NCBI RefSeq assembly: GCF_030852425.1
Contig: NZ_NSDM01000001.1
Span: forward strand, 248,001 to 312,000
From: Saccharothrix longispora
Lineage (GTDB): Bacteria > Actinomycetota > Actinomycetes > Mycobacteriales > Pseudonocardiaceae
Direction: 5' to 3'
Length of the DNA: 64,000 nt
In this document: piece by piece, positions 20,352-27,707 of the stretch
Numbering within the stretch: position 1 is the stretch's first letter
Layout of the letters: each line of letters begins with the position of its first letter
Position numbers and translations under genes: made by a program
Notes under the pieces: generated by a model
The model's input: the letters and a program-made list of their open reading frames with translations, nothing else
Database searches by the model: none
Told to the model about the DNA's origin: nothing

Positions 20352-21280
20352 GCCACGTCCTCCCGGACAGCCCTCTTGGCCGCGTGGGCCTCGGCCGCCG
20401 CGCGCACCCACTCGCCGTCCTCGTGCGCCCGTCGCCGGTGCTCGACGCGCTGCTTGTTCGCCGGTCCGTTGCCGCCGACGACCTGCCAGAACTCGTCCCA
20501 GTCGGGCTGGCCGAAGTCGTGGTGGCCGCGCTCGGGGTTCCACTTCAGCTCGGGGTCGGGCAGCGTCACGCCGAGCTTCTCGGCCTGCGGCACGGTCATG
20601 TCGACGAACTTCTGCCGCAGCTCGTCGTTGGTGTTGCGCTTGATCCGCCACGCCATCGACCGCTCGGTGTTGGCGCTCTCCGCGTCCGGCGGGCCGAACA
20701 TCATCAGCGACGGCCACCAGAACCGGTCGACCGACTCCTGGACCATGGCGCGCTGCGCGTCGGTGCCGCGCATCATCGTCATCAGCAGCTCGTAGCCCTG
20801 CCGCTGGTGGAAGGACTCCTCCTTGCAGATGCGGATCATCGCCCGCGCGTACGGCCCGTACGAGGTGCGGCACAGCGGCACCTGGTTGCAGATGGCGGCG
20901 CCGTCCACGAGCCACCCGATCACGCCGACGTCGGCGTAGGACAGCGTCGGGTAGTTGAAGATCGAGGAGTACTTCTGCCGGCCCGAGACCAGCTTCTCGG
21001 TCAGGTCGCCGCGGTCCGCGCCGAGCGTCTCGGTCGCCGCGTACAGGTAGAGGCCGTGCCCGGCCTCGTCCTGGACCTTGGCCAGCAGGATCGCCTTGCG
21101 GCGCAGCGAGGGCGCGCGGCTGATCCAGTTCCCCTCCGGCTGCATGCCGATGATCTCGGAGTGCGCGTGCTGCGCGATCTGCCGGATCAGCGTCTTGCGG
21201 TAGCCGTCGGGCATCCAGTCGCGTGGTTCGACGCGCTGACCGGCCGCGACGGTGCGCTCGAACTCCGCCTCCAGGTCCAT
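20348..21280 (-). CDS. paaA: phenylacetyl-CoA epoxidase catalytic subunit PaaA
   Basis: Catalytic diiron subunit of 310 aa that epoxidises the ring of phenylacetyl-CoA, the committed aerobic step. The two diiron half-sites are visible: [11 protein letters not shown] near residues 69-79 and [15 protein letters not shown] near 151-165. First gene of paaABCDE, all overlapping or abutting on the minus strand. No ligase (paaK), isomerase (paaG) or hydrolase (paaZ) gene is in the window, so downstream steps must be elsewhere. No operator could be identified in the 42 bases before the neighbouring gene. Confidence 0.95.
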   Translation of the reverse strand: MDLEAEFERTVAAGQRVEPRDWMPDGYRKTLIRQIAQHAHSEIIGMQPEGNWISRAPSLRRKAILLAKVQDEAGHGLYLYAATETLGADRGDLTEKLVSGRQKYSSIFNYPTLSYADVGVIGWLVDGAAICNQVPLCRTSYGPYARAMIRICKEESFHQRQGYELLMTMMRGTDAQRAMVQESVDRFWWPSLMMFGPPDAESANTERSMAWRIKRNTNDELRQKFVDMTVPQAEKLGVTLPDPELKWNPERGHHDFGQPDWDEFWQVVGGNGPANKQRVEHRRRAHEDGEWVRAAAEAHAAKRAVREDVA

Positions 21281-21322
21281 GGAGGCGATGTTACACCTGA
21301 ACGCGGTTTTTGAGGAGAACTG

Positions 21323-21757
21323 TCACAAACGCCGGCGCACCCACCAGACCAGCGGCAACAGCACCGCCCACACGGCGAGCAGGAACGTGCCGACGGGCAG
21401 CAGGGCGAGCACGGCGGTGCGGCCCGCGACCCGGGCCACCTCGGGGTCGGCCGTGTCGTACTCGATGCGCACCAGCTGGCCCGGCTCCAGGCCGTCGGGG
21501 TAGAGCAGGCCCTGCGACGGGCTGTGCACCGCGCCGTCCGGGGTCGCGAAGCGCACGACCGTGCGCTGGAAGGAGACGGAGACCACCTCGGCGGTGGCCT
21601 TGCCCAGCCGCTCCTCGATCATCAGGTCGTCGCGCCAGCACGCCGCGAGCAGGATCACCCCGATCAGCGTCACGACCGAGCCGAGCACCAGCAGTGCCCG
21701 GACGACCAGGAGCTTGACCTTCGGGCGAACGCCCGTCCGCACTGCGTCGTCCACCAC
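21323..21757 (-). CDS. DUF3592-type membrane protein
   Basis: Protein of about 144 aa with two membrane helices (LLVVRALLVLGSVVTLIGVILLA near residues 15-37 and AVLALLPVGTFLLAVWAVLLPLVWW near 115-139) flanking an external beta-rich domain that contains ATAEVVSVSFQRTVVRFATP and the motif PGQLVRIEYDTADPEVARV. This is the DUF3592 layout. Start is one of several adjacent GTG codons at 21754-21757; the exact one is uncertain. It lies 42 bases upstream of paaA on the same strand and diverges from menF. Role unknown. Confidence 0.75.
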   Translation of the reverse strand: MVDDAVRTGVRPKVKLLVVRALLVLGSVVTLIGVILLAACWRDDLMIEERLGKATAEVVSVSFQRTVVRFATPDGAVHSPSQGLLYPDGLEPGQLVRIEYDTADPEVARVAGRTAVLALLPVGTFLLAVWAVLLPLVWWVRRRL

Positions 21758-21820
21758 ACCTGAGGAGTCTAGGGCGGTGTGCGCACCGCATCTCAGGGGT
21801 GACTCCATACCCTCGTTGGT

Positions 21821-23050
21821 GTGACATCGGCTCCTGCTCAGCGAACACGACAGCGGCTGCGCGTGCACACCGCGCACACGCCCGGTGACGACCTCCTGGG
21901 CAGGCTGCCCTCGCCGACCGGCGCGCTGAGCTGGGTCCGCGACGGCGAGGGCCTGGTCGGCTGGGGCGAGGCGGCGCGCTTCGAGGCGTCGGGCCCGGAC
22001 CGGTTCGCCGCCGCCGACCGCTGGTGGCGCGAGTTCACCGCGGCGCTGGACGTGGACGACGAGCTGGGTGTGCCCGGCAGCGGTCCCGTGGCGTTCGCGA
22101 GCATGGCGTTCTCCGACCGACCCGGCCACTCGGTGCTCGTGGTGCCCGAGGTCGTCGTCGGCCGGCGCGGCGGGCACACCTGGACCACGACGATCGGCGA
22201 GCCGGGGCACCGCGCCGTGCGGCCCGTGCGGCGGCCGACGGGGGTGCGCTACGCCGACGGCGAGCTGTCCGCGACCGGGTACCGCGAGGCCGTGCGCGCC
22301 GCCGTGACGCGGATGCGGGCGGGCGAGCTGGACAAGGTGGTGCTGGCGCACGACCTGCTGGCGGTGGCGGACGAGCCGATCGACCACCGGTTCGTGCTGG
22401 CGGGCCTGGCCGGGCGGTACCCCGAGTGCTGGGTGTACGCGGTGGACGGCCTGGTCGGCGCGACCCCCGAGCTGCTGCTGCGCCGCACCGGGTCCGTGGT
22501 CGACTCGCGCGTGCTGGCGGGCACCACGTGGCCGCACGACGGGATGTCCGACGACGAGCTGGCCGCCGCGCTGCTGTCCTCGGGCAAGAACCGCGAGGAG
22601 CACGAGTACGCGGTGGCGTCGCTGGTCGACACGCTGCGGCCGTTCTGCGCGACGATGTCCGTGGACGGTCCCTCCGTGCTGCGGCTGCCGAACGTCTCGC
22701 ACCTGTCCAGCGACGTGATCGGCGAGCTGAGCGGCACGCCGTCGCTGCTCTCGCTCGGCGAGGCCCTGCACCCGACGGCCGCGGTCGGCGGCACGCCCCG
22801 GGCCGACGCGCTCCGGGTGATCGAGGAGCTGGAGGGCCTGGACCGGGGCCGCTACGCGGGTCCCGTGGGCTGGGTCGACGGCCGGGGCAACGGCGAGCTG
22901 GGCATCGCGCTGCGGTGCGCGCGGGTGGACGGCCGCACGGCCCGCCTGTTCGCCGGCTGCGGGCTGGTCGCCGAGTCGGACCCGGACAGCGAGGTGCGGG
23001 AGGCGCACGCCAAGATGCTGCCGTTCCGCGAGGCCCTCGAAGGCCGCTGA
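21821..23050 (+). CDS. menF: isochorismate synthase
   Basis: Chorismate-utilising enzyme of 409 aa that converts chorismate to isochorismate, the first committed step to menaquinone. The active-site Lys is in ELDKVVLAHD near residue 172. The conserved chorismate core follows: LLSSGKNREEHEYAVASLVD near 250-269, LHPTAAVGGTPRADALRVIE near 310-329, YAGPVGWVDGRGNGELGIAL near 345-364, and the C-terminal FAGCGLVAESDPDSE near 380-394. GTG start. Isochorismate synthase is preferred over anthranilate or salicylate synthase because menD, menB, menE and menA lie nearby. Confidence 0.87.
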   Translation: MTSAPAQRTRQRLRVHTAHTPGDDLLGRLPSPTGALSWVRDGEGLVGWGEAARFEASGPDRFAAADRWWREFTAALDVDDELGVPGSGPVAFASMAFSDRPGHSVLVVPEVVVGRRGGHTWTTTIGEPGHRAVRPVRRPTGVRYADGELSATGYREAVRAAVTRMRAGELDKVVLAHDLLAVADEPIDHRFVLAGLAGRYPECWVYAVDGLVGATPELLLRRTGSVVDSRVLAGTTWPHDGMSDDELAAALLSSGKNREEHEYAVASLVDTLRPFCATMSVDGPSVLRLPNVSHLSSDVIGELSGTPSLLSLGEALHPTAAVGGTPRADALRVIEELEGLDRGRYAGPVGWVDGRGNGELGIALRCARVDGRTARLFAGCGLVAESDPDSEVREAHAKMLPFREALEGR

Positions 23051-23062
23051 CCGGGTCGCCGG

Positions 23063-23242
23063 CTACCGGTTCCGCCGGAGGAACGCCTCCCAGGCCGCCG
23101 TGCCCACCCAGAGCGCCCCGCCACCGGGGTTCTTGGAGTCGCGGACGCCGACGCGGTCGGCGAGGAGGCGGCACTCCACGCACTGGTCGCCGCCGCCGTT
23201 GCTGCGGCTGCTCGTGAACCAGCCGGTGTCGCGCTCGGTCAC
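23063..23242 (-). CDS. DUF397 domain small protein
   Basis: Protein of 59 aa of the DUF397 family. The motif WFTSSRSNGGGDQCVECRL near residues 8-26 and the tail VRDSKNPGGGALWVGTAAWEA are diagnostic. GTG start overlaps the stop of the upstream WhiJ-like regulator as GTGA. DUF397 proteins are nearly always paired with an XRE/DUF5753 regulator; the pair is thought to act as a regulator with a small modulator or toxin-antitoxin-like partner, which has not been proved for this family generally. Confidence 0.88.
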   Translation of the reverse strand: MTERDTGWFTSSRSNGGGDQCVECRLLADRVGVRDSKNPGGGALWVGTAAWEAFLRRNR

Positions 23243-24111
23243 AGTTCCTCCAGTGTTCGCCGGATGAGGTCGACGGAGGCCGCGTGGTCCCGGGCGAGCC
23301 CTTGGACCGCTCGGAAGGCACGCAGCAGCGCGGCCGCGTCGGCTTCGTCGTCGAAGTAGGTCGACGGCCCGTAGACGGTCGGGGTGAAGGCGACGCTGGG
23401 CGCGGTGCCCCCGAAGTCCAGCACGGTCACCCCGCCGTTCGGCGCGGGGTTGCGGATGTCGCCCGGTCGCAGCACCTGCACGGTGATGTCCGGGCGCTGC
23501 TCCACGAGCTTGAGCAGGTGTTCGAGTTGTTCGCGCAGCACCTCGCGATCGGCACCGGCAAGCGCGTCCTCGGTGAAGACGAATTCGAACCTCTTGGGTT
23601 CGCTCGCCCCCAGGGTCGTCCGCTGCCGCTGTCGGCGGAACAGGCAGCGGTTCTCGACCTCGACCTCCGACGACTCCCAGAACACGCCGTCGCACGAGGA
23701 GACCACCGAGCGGGTGTACCCGGGCGCCTGCAGGAGGCCCGGCACCAGCCCCGGTTCGTAGCAGTGGATCGCGACGGCGTCCGCCTCCAGGTCCGCGAGC
23801 CGCTGGAACGAGCCCGGGAGCGTGTCGGTGTACGGCTGGGCGGCTGCGGCACCGCGCGGCAGCCGCCTCCGGGCGCGGGCGCCGAGTTCGAGGACCGTCG
23901 AGCGCTCGTCGGCCGGCACGTCGAGGAAGTCGAGCACTCGCCCCAGTTCGTCGGCGTCGAGCGTCGCGGTGCCGTCCTCGACCTTGCTGATCCGCGAGTC
24001 GCTGCGGCCGATGGCCGCGCCCACCTCGGCCTGCGAGGCGCCCTTCAGGCTCCGGTGGCGCTTGAGCGACAGGCCGAGCTGTCGCCGCTCCAGGGTCTGC
24101 CGAGCACGCAT
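23239..24111 (-). CDS. XRE-family regulator with DUF5753 domain (WhiJ-like)
   Basis: DNA-binding regulator of 290 aa. An N-terminal XRE helix-turn-helix (LSLKRHRSLKGASQAEVGAA followed by GRSDSRISKVEDGTATLD, residues 14-52) is joined to a C-terminal DUF5753 domain with YEPGLVPGLLQAPGYTRSVV near 118-137, RRQRQRTTL near 160, and DITVQVLRPGD near 213. This is the architecture of WhiJ and its many Streptomyces paralogues, which repress developmental or secondary-metabolism genes. ATG start. It diverges from the small gene at 24237; a symmetric site lies between them. Confidence 0.9.
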   Translation of the reverse strand: MRARQTLERRQLGLSLKRHRSLKGASQAEVGAAIGRSDSRISKVEDGTATLDADELGRVLDFLDVPADERSTVLELGARARRRLPRGAAAAQPYTDTLPGSFQRLADLEADAVAIHCYEPGLVPGLLQAPGYTRSVVSSCDGVFWESSEVEVENRCLFRRQRQRTTLGASEPKRFEFVFTEDALAGADREVLREQLEHLLKLVEQRPDITVQVLRPGDIRNPAPNGGVTVLDFGGTAPSVAFTPTVYGPSTYFDDEADAAALLRAFRAVQGLARDHAASVDLIRRTLEEL

Positions 24112-24201
24112 GGTCGAAGCCTCCGGGTGGTTCGCGGGCTTCCAGTGTGCTGGGACGGCGCGTCACGACCAGAGCCGGATGGTCTACCCGACCGAGGGAC
24201 T

Positions 24202-24221
24202 GCGCAAAACAGAAGTTGCGC
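24202..24221. promoter_or_regulatory. inverted repeat in the WhiJ-like/small-gene divergent promoter
   Basis: GCGCAA-N8-TTGCGC is a perfect 6+8+6 inverted repeat. It ends 15 bases before the ATG at 24237. If that gene is leaderless (it has no visible ribosome site), TATCGT at 24225-24230 sits exactly at -12 to -7 and the inverted repeat covers about -35 to -16, which is where a repressor operator would be. Binding by the neighbouring XRE regulator is inference. Confidence 0.5.
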
Positions 24222-24236
24222 CTTATCGTCCTCGAC

Positions 24237-24443
24237 ATGATCAGCGCAGAGGGAACCAGTGCCGAGACCTGGGTTTCCGTGTCCGACGAATGCCCCATCA
24301 CCTGCGAGGTCGCCGACGGTGAGGCGCAGTTCCGGTTCGGCGGCGCGGGGTCGTCCGCACTGGAGATGGCGCTGACCGAGCAGGGCTTGGCGAACCTGCT
24401 GCGCGTCGGCGGGGAAGCGCTGCGGAGCCTGCGCGGGCAGTAG
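24237..24443 (+). CDS. small hypothetical protein beside WhiJ-like regulator
   Basis: Protein of 68 aa with no family that I recognise. It is acidic, lacks membrane segments and reads as a compact beta-alpha protein: ETWVSVSDECPITCEVADGE, then AQFRFGGAGS, then a helix LEMALTEQGLANLLRVGGEA. I chose the ATG at 24237 over upstream in-frame starts because the upstream part lies in the divergent promoter. No Shine-Dalgarno is visible, so translation may be leaderless. Its place divergent to a WhiJ-like/DUF397 pair suggests it is the regulated target of that pair. Confidence 0.6.
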   Translation: MISAEGTSAETWVSVSDECPITCEVADGEAQFRFGGAGSSALEMALTEQGLANLLRVGGEALRSLRGQ

Positions 24444-24568
24444 CGGCGTCTCAGGAGTTGTCGGCCCGCTGCCGGTCGACGCGATCCACAGCGGCCGGAT
24501 GAGACCGGAAGGGGCCGGACGTGACCTCCGGTTCCCGCGTCCCGCTCACACCCGGGAGGGGGACGGGG

Positions 24569-25366
24569 GTGGCGTCGATCCGAGAGGTGGCCGCGCGAGT
24601 CAGGGCAGCGTGCGAGAAGGGCAGGCAGGCGCGGTCCGCGCTCGAACGGGCGGAAGACCTGGCCGGGGAAGCCCACGACGGGTTGGCACGGGCGCTGGAG
24701 GGTTCCACCGATCCAGACGTGGACCCGATGCCGGCGTCGTTCCTGGCGGTGAAGGACGGCTGCAAGGGATACCTGTGGCCGCTGCTCAACGAGGCCGTGA
24801 AAGACGCCGAGAGCTACCCGGACCACCTGACAGTCGAGGGCTCCCGGAACCCAGGACCAGCGACTCGGCGTCCGAGGCAGCCACCCACGGCACAGTCACC
24901 GCAACAGGCTCCAGCCCGCCAAGCCGAACCCGATGGCCCGTTCGACATCCCGACCGAGCGCGTAGAGCAACTACGGCGTGAACTGCCGCCGCCCGTGGTG
25001 GCTGGAACAGGCCGGAAGACGCGCGGTTACTGGATCGGCGCGGATGGCACAGCTCAACCGGTCGTCAGCGGCCGCGACGACGATGCCGGTGAAGCCGACG
25101 CGCGACTACGCGACATGGGGATGCCGCGAAAGTCGGCCAAGACCGGGGACGTGGAGATCAAGCTGGCCACGCGCATGGTTCGCGAAGGAATCCGACACGC
25201 CACGATCTTGATAAACAACGAGCCGCGCATCGGTCCGTTCGGGTGTGACACCCTCGTGCCGGCCCTGCTCCCGGAAGGAGCGCCGCTCACCGTGTACGGC
25301 ACGGACGAACAAGGTGAGCACGTCCGCAAGCGATACACAGGAGGTGCCCGTCCGTGGTGGCGCTAG
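24569..25366 (+). CDS. SCP1.201/DddA-like deaminase-fold protein with altered zinc site
   Basis: Protein of 265 aa. Residues 1-85 form an Ala/Glu-rich helical domain (SIREVAARVRAACEKGRQA), followed by a Pro/Gln-rich linker (about 90-125). The C-terminal 130 residues look like the SCP1.201 deaminase domain of polymorphic toxins: TRGYWIGADGT, VVSGRDDD, IKLATRMVREGIRHATILIN, LVPALLPEGAPLTVYG. Active members bind zinc through His-x-Glu plus two cysteines. Here the His is Asp (D194, then V195, E196) and the first Cys is Arg (R220 in NNEPRIGP); only E196 and C226 remain. It may be inactive or use altered chemistry. I chose GTG 24569 for the GGGAGG upstream and because family members begin here; GTG 24521 is possible. 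Rare codons (ATA, TTG, CTA) and lower GC suggest transfer. Confidence 0.8.
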   Translation: MASIREVAARVRAACEKGRQARSALERAEDLAGEAHDGLARALEGSTDPDVDPMPASFLAVKDGCKGYLWPLLNEAVKDAESYPDHLTVEGSRNPGPATRRPRQPPTAQSPQQAPARQAEPDGPFDIPTERVEQLRRELPPPVVAGTGRKTRGYWIGADGTAQPVVSGRDDDAGEADARLRDMGMPRKSAKTGDVEIKLATRMVREGIRHATILINNEPRIGPFGCDTLVPALLPEGAPLTVYGTDEQGEHVRKRYTGGARPWWR

Positions 25367-25761
25367 ATGCCTGGTACGACCGGAAAGCCACCGGGCCCAC
25401 GGTCGTCAACACCCCGGCCGAACTGGATGCCGTGCTGGACACCGTCGTCGACTGGAACGCACCCATCACCGTCCAACTGCTCATCCACGGCGACCCCGGA
25501 CACGCGATTCTCGACGTGGGACTGGACGCCCGAACCGGCCGGGGAGTCCTCTGCTACGCCGGGTCCGACGCCCCTGACGCCTGTATCAGCAAAGGTTCGG
25601 ACACGGCAGAGCAACCGCCCCTCTACTTCACGGGGTCGGACACGGAATTTCCGGTGAACTCGGAAATCCCGCTCGGCGAGGCACGCCGGGCCGCCCACGA
25701 GTACATGAGCACCGGGGGTCGACGGCCGACCGGAGTCGAGTGGCAGCCGAGCTGGAACTAG
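25354..25761 (+). CDS. Imm1 family immunity protein
   Basis: Protein of 135 aa resembling Imm1, the immunity family most often found next to SCP1.201-type deaminase toxins. The opening ALDAWYDRKATGPTVVNTPA and the following AELDAVLDTVVDWNAPITVQ are typical, as are LDARTGRGVLCYAG near 62-75 and the C-terminal IPLGEARRAAHEYMSTGGRR. An AGGAGG ribosome site lies ten bases before the GTG start, inside the deaminase gene; the genes overlap by 13 bases. It seems intact, so selection may still act on it. Hand count of 25561-25680 gives about 63% GC against about 79% for 22861-22980 in menF. Confidence 0.8.
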   Translation: MVALDAWYDRKATGPTVVNTPAELDAVLDTVVDWNAPITVQLLIHGDPGHAILDVGLDARTGRGVLCYAGSDAPDACISKGSDTAEQPPLYFTGSDTEFPVNSEIPLGEARRAAHEYMSTGGRRPTGVEWQPSWN

Positions 25762-26078
25762 CCACTCGGCCGGAGCTGCTGCGCACCGGCCTGGTGCCCG
25801 CCGACCTGCGCTCCGCGCTGTACCGGGCGCTGGCGACGCTCGACGGCGTGACCGTGACCGACGGCAACGCCAACCTGGACGGCCGCACCGGCGTGGCCGT
25901 CACCATCGAGACCGGGACGGAGCACCGCGAGCTGATCGTGGACCCGGCCACCGGCGACTTCATCGGTGAGCGGACCGAGGCGGCCGAGGCGGCCGGCTCG
26001 TGGATTCCCGCCGGCACGGTGACCGGCTACTCCGCGATCACCACCAAGGTCGTGAACGGCCTGGGCGAGACCTCCTGA
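25740..26078 (+). pseudogene. C-terminal fragment of a CU044_5270-type protein
   Basis: A 112-codon reading frame whose product resembles only the last third of CU044_5270-family membrane proteins, which are usually around 300-350 aa: LRSALYRALATLDGVTVTDG, NLDGRTGVAVTIE, ELIVDPATGDFIGER, then IPAGTVTGYSAITTKVV. The N-terminal membrane and sigma-associated parts are missing and do not occur upstream. The GTG at 25740 overlaps the Imm1 gene by 22 bases, so it may be translated. The simplest reading is that arrival of the deaminase/Imm1 pair replaced the 5' part of a resident gene. Confidence 0.6.
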
Positions 26079-26084
26079 CGCCCC

Positions 26085-26116
26085 CTCGGGGCCGGCCCAC
26101 CCGGGCCGGCCCCGAG
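26085..26116. terminator. bidirectional terminator between fragment and M1 peptidase
   Basis: Perfect 14-base stem (CTCGGGGCCGGCCC with GGGCCGGCCCCGAG), 4-base loop, between two convergent genes. No U-run. Confidence 0.8.
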
Positions 26117-26152
26117 AGTCCAACGCCCAGGACCCGAGAGTTCTACGTTCAG
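26111..26152. repeat. two direct copies of a 20-base extragenic repeat
   Basis: Copies at 26111-26130 and 26133-26152 begin CCCGAGAGT and match at 15 of 20 positions, the tails being CAACGCCCAG and CTACGTTCAG-like. The second copy contains the stop codon of the M1 peptidase gene. Compare the repeats at 45936-46014 and 12382-12417, which also sit at 3' ends of genes. Confidence 0.6.
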
Positions 26153-27651
26153 TGGTCGTGGGCGGCGAGCAGCTCGCGCGTCTCGCGGATCTTCCGGTAC
26201 GACTTCGGCTCCGCCGGGGCGACAGCGGTCCTGGCCTGCGCGCCACCGGCCGAGCCCGGCGCGGCGGCCGGCTTCTCCGGGGTGAACAGCCAGATCCGGA
26301 ACAGCTCGTCGAGCTGCCGGCCGGACACCTGCTCGGCGAGCGCGACGAAGTCCTCGATCGACGCGTCGCCGTTGCGGTGCTCGGCGAGCCACTCCTTCAG
26401 CAGCCCGAAGAACGCCTCGTCGCCGATCTCGGCGCGCAGCGCGTGCACGGCCATCGCGCCCCGGTCGTACACGGCCCCGTCGAACTGGTTCGCCGCGCCC
26501 GGGTCGCCCGGCAGCACCGTCCAGAACGGGTCGTCGGCCGGGTACAGGGAGTAGAGGTAGTCGGCGTTCTCCTGGGCCGTGCCCTCGCCGACGTGCTCCG
26601 ACCACAGGAACTCGGCGTAGCTGGCGAAGCCCTCGTTCAGCCAGATGTCCCGCCAGCGCCGCACCGACACCGAGTCGCCGAACCACTGGTGCGCGACCTC
26701 GTGCGCGACGACGTAGGTGTTCGAGCCGCGCCGGAAGAACGCGGCGTCGTAGGTCGAGCGGGTCTGGTTCTCCAGCGCGAAGCCGATGCCCGGCGTCGCC
26801 ACGCCGCCCTGCGCCTCGAACGGGTAGGGCCCGAAGGACTCCTCCAGGAACTCGGTCACCTCGGGCGTGCGCTCGATCGACGCCACCGACGCGCTGTAGT
26901 CCGCGCCCAGGCGCTCCGAGTAGGCGTTGAGGACCGGGCGGCCGGCGGCGTCGGTGGACTGGCGGATCTCGAACTGCCCGATCGCCACGAACGCCAGGTA
27001 GGTGGCCTGCGGCTGGGCGCTGCGGTAGCGCCAGCGGGTCCAGCCGTTGATCTGCTGGGTCGTGCCGCCGAACGTGCCGTTGGAGATGACCTCGACACCG
27101 CTCGGCACGGCCACCGACACGTCGAACGTGGCCTTGTCGGTCGGGTGGTTGTTGCTCGGGAACCACCACGGCGCGATGTCCGGCTGGTCGATCGCGAGCG
27201 CGCCGTCCGGGGTCCGCTTCCACGACGTGTAGCCGTCCACCGCGTGGCTCGACGGCACGTCGGAGTAGGTGACCACGATCGTCAGGGCGGTGCCCGCGCG
27301 CAGGGTGGCGCGCGGGTCGACCACGAGTTCGCCGCCCGCCTGCGTGAACCGCGCGACCTTGTTGTTGATCCGGACCGAACTCGCCTTCAGCAGGAAGTCC
27401 AGGTTGAACCGGGTGAGGTCCTGGGTGGTCCTGGCCAGGATCGTCGTGGTGCCGGAAAGGTTGTCGTTCGCCGGCTGGTAGTTGAGCCTGATGTCGTAGT
27501 GGGAAACGTCGTACCCGCCGTTGCCCGCATTCGGGTAGTACGGGTCGCCGATCCCCGGTGCTCCCGGTTGCGCCGCCGTCGCCGTGCCGGCGAGCAGCAG
27601 CAGGGACGCCGCGGTGGCGGTACCGAGGGTCAGCTTCGCTCTCAGGGACAT
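26149..27651 (-). CDS. secreted M1 family metallopeptidase
   Basis: Extracellular zinc aminopeptidase-type protein of 500 aa. A Sec signal peptide (KLTLGTATAASLLLLAGTATA, cut near residue 26) is followed by the N-terminal beta-sandwich and a gluzincin catalytic domain. The zinc site HEVAHQWFGD is near residue 316, with the third ligand Glu in WLNEGFASYAEF. In place of the usual GAMEN substrate motif it has FALENQTR near 290. It lacks the large C-terminal helical domain of cytosolic PepN, typical of secreted actinobacterial members. Downstream of menD on the same strand with 56 bases between. Confidence 0.9.
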   Translation of the reverse strand: MSLRAKLTLGTATAASLLLLAGTATAAQPGAPGIGDPYYPNAGNGGYDVSHYDIRLNYQPANDNLSGTTTILARTTQDLTRFNLDFLLKASSVRINNKVARFTQAGGELVVDPRATLRAGTALTIVVTYSDVPSSHAVDGYTSWKRTPDGALAIDQPDIAPWWFPSNNHPTDKATFDVSVAVPSGVEVISNGTFGGTTQQINGWTRWRYRSAQPQATYLAFVAIGQFEIRQSTDAAGRPVLNAYSERLGADYSASVASIERTPEVTEFLEESFGPYPFEAQGGVATPGIGFALENQTRSTYDAAFFRRGSNTYVVAHEVAHQWFGDSVSVRRWRDIWLNEGFASYAEFLWSEHVGEGTAQENADYLYSLYPADDPFWTVLPGDPGAANQFDGAVYDRGAMAVHALRAEIGDEAFFGLLKEWLAEHRNGDASIEDFVALAEQVSGRQLDELFRIWLFTPEKPAAAPGSAGGAQARTAVAPAEPKSYRKIRETRELLAAHDH

Positions 27652-27707
27652 GCCCGGCAAGCTATCCCCGGCGTGGGGGGCGGCATACCCCCGTACGTAG
27701 GGTCCGG

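Noticed and set aside
24521..24568. Upstream GTG start for the deaminase-like gene
   Set aside because: The GTG at 24569 has GGGAGG upstream and gives the N terminus expected for this architecture; the longer form adds an unstructured Pro/Gly leader.
23063..26078. Prophage or integrative element boundaries around the accessory island
   Set aside because: No integrase, tRNA gene or flanking direct repeat could be found by eye; described only as an island.
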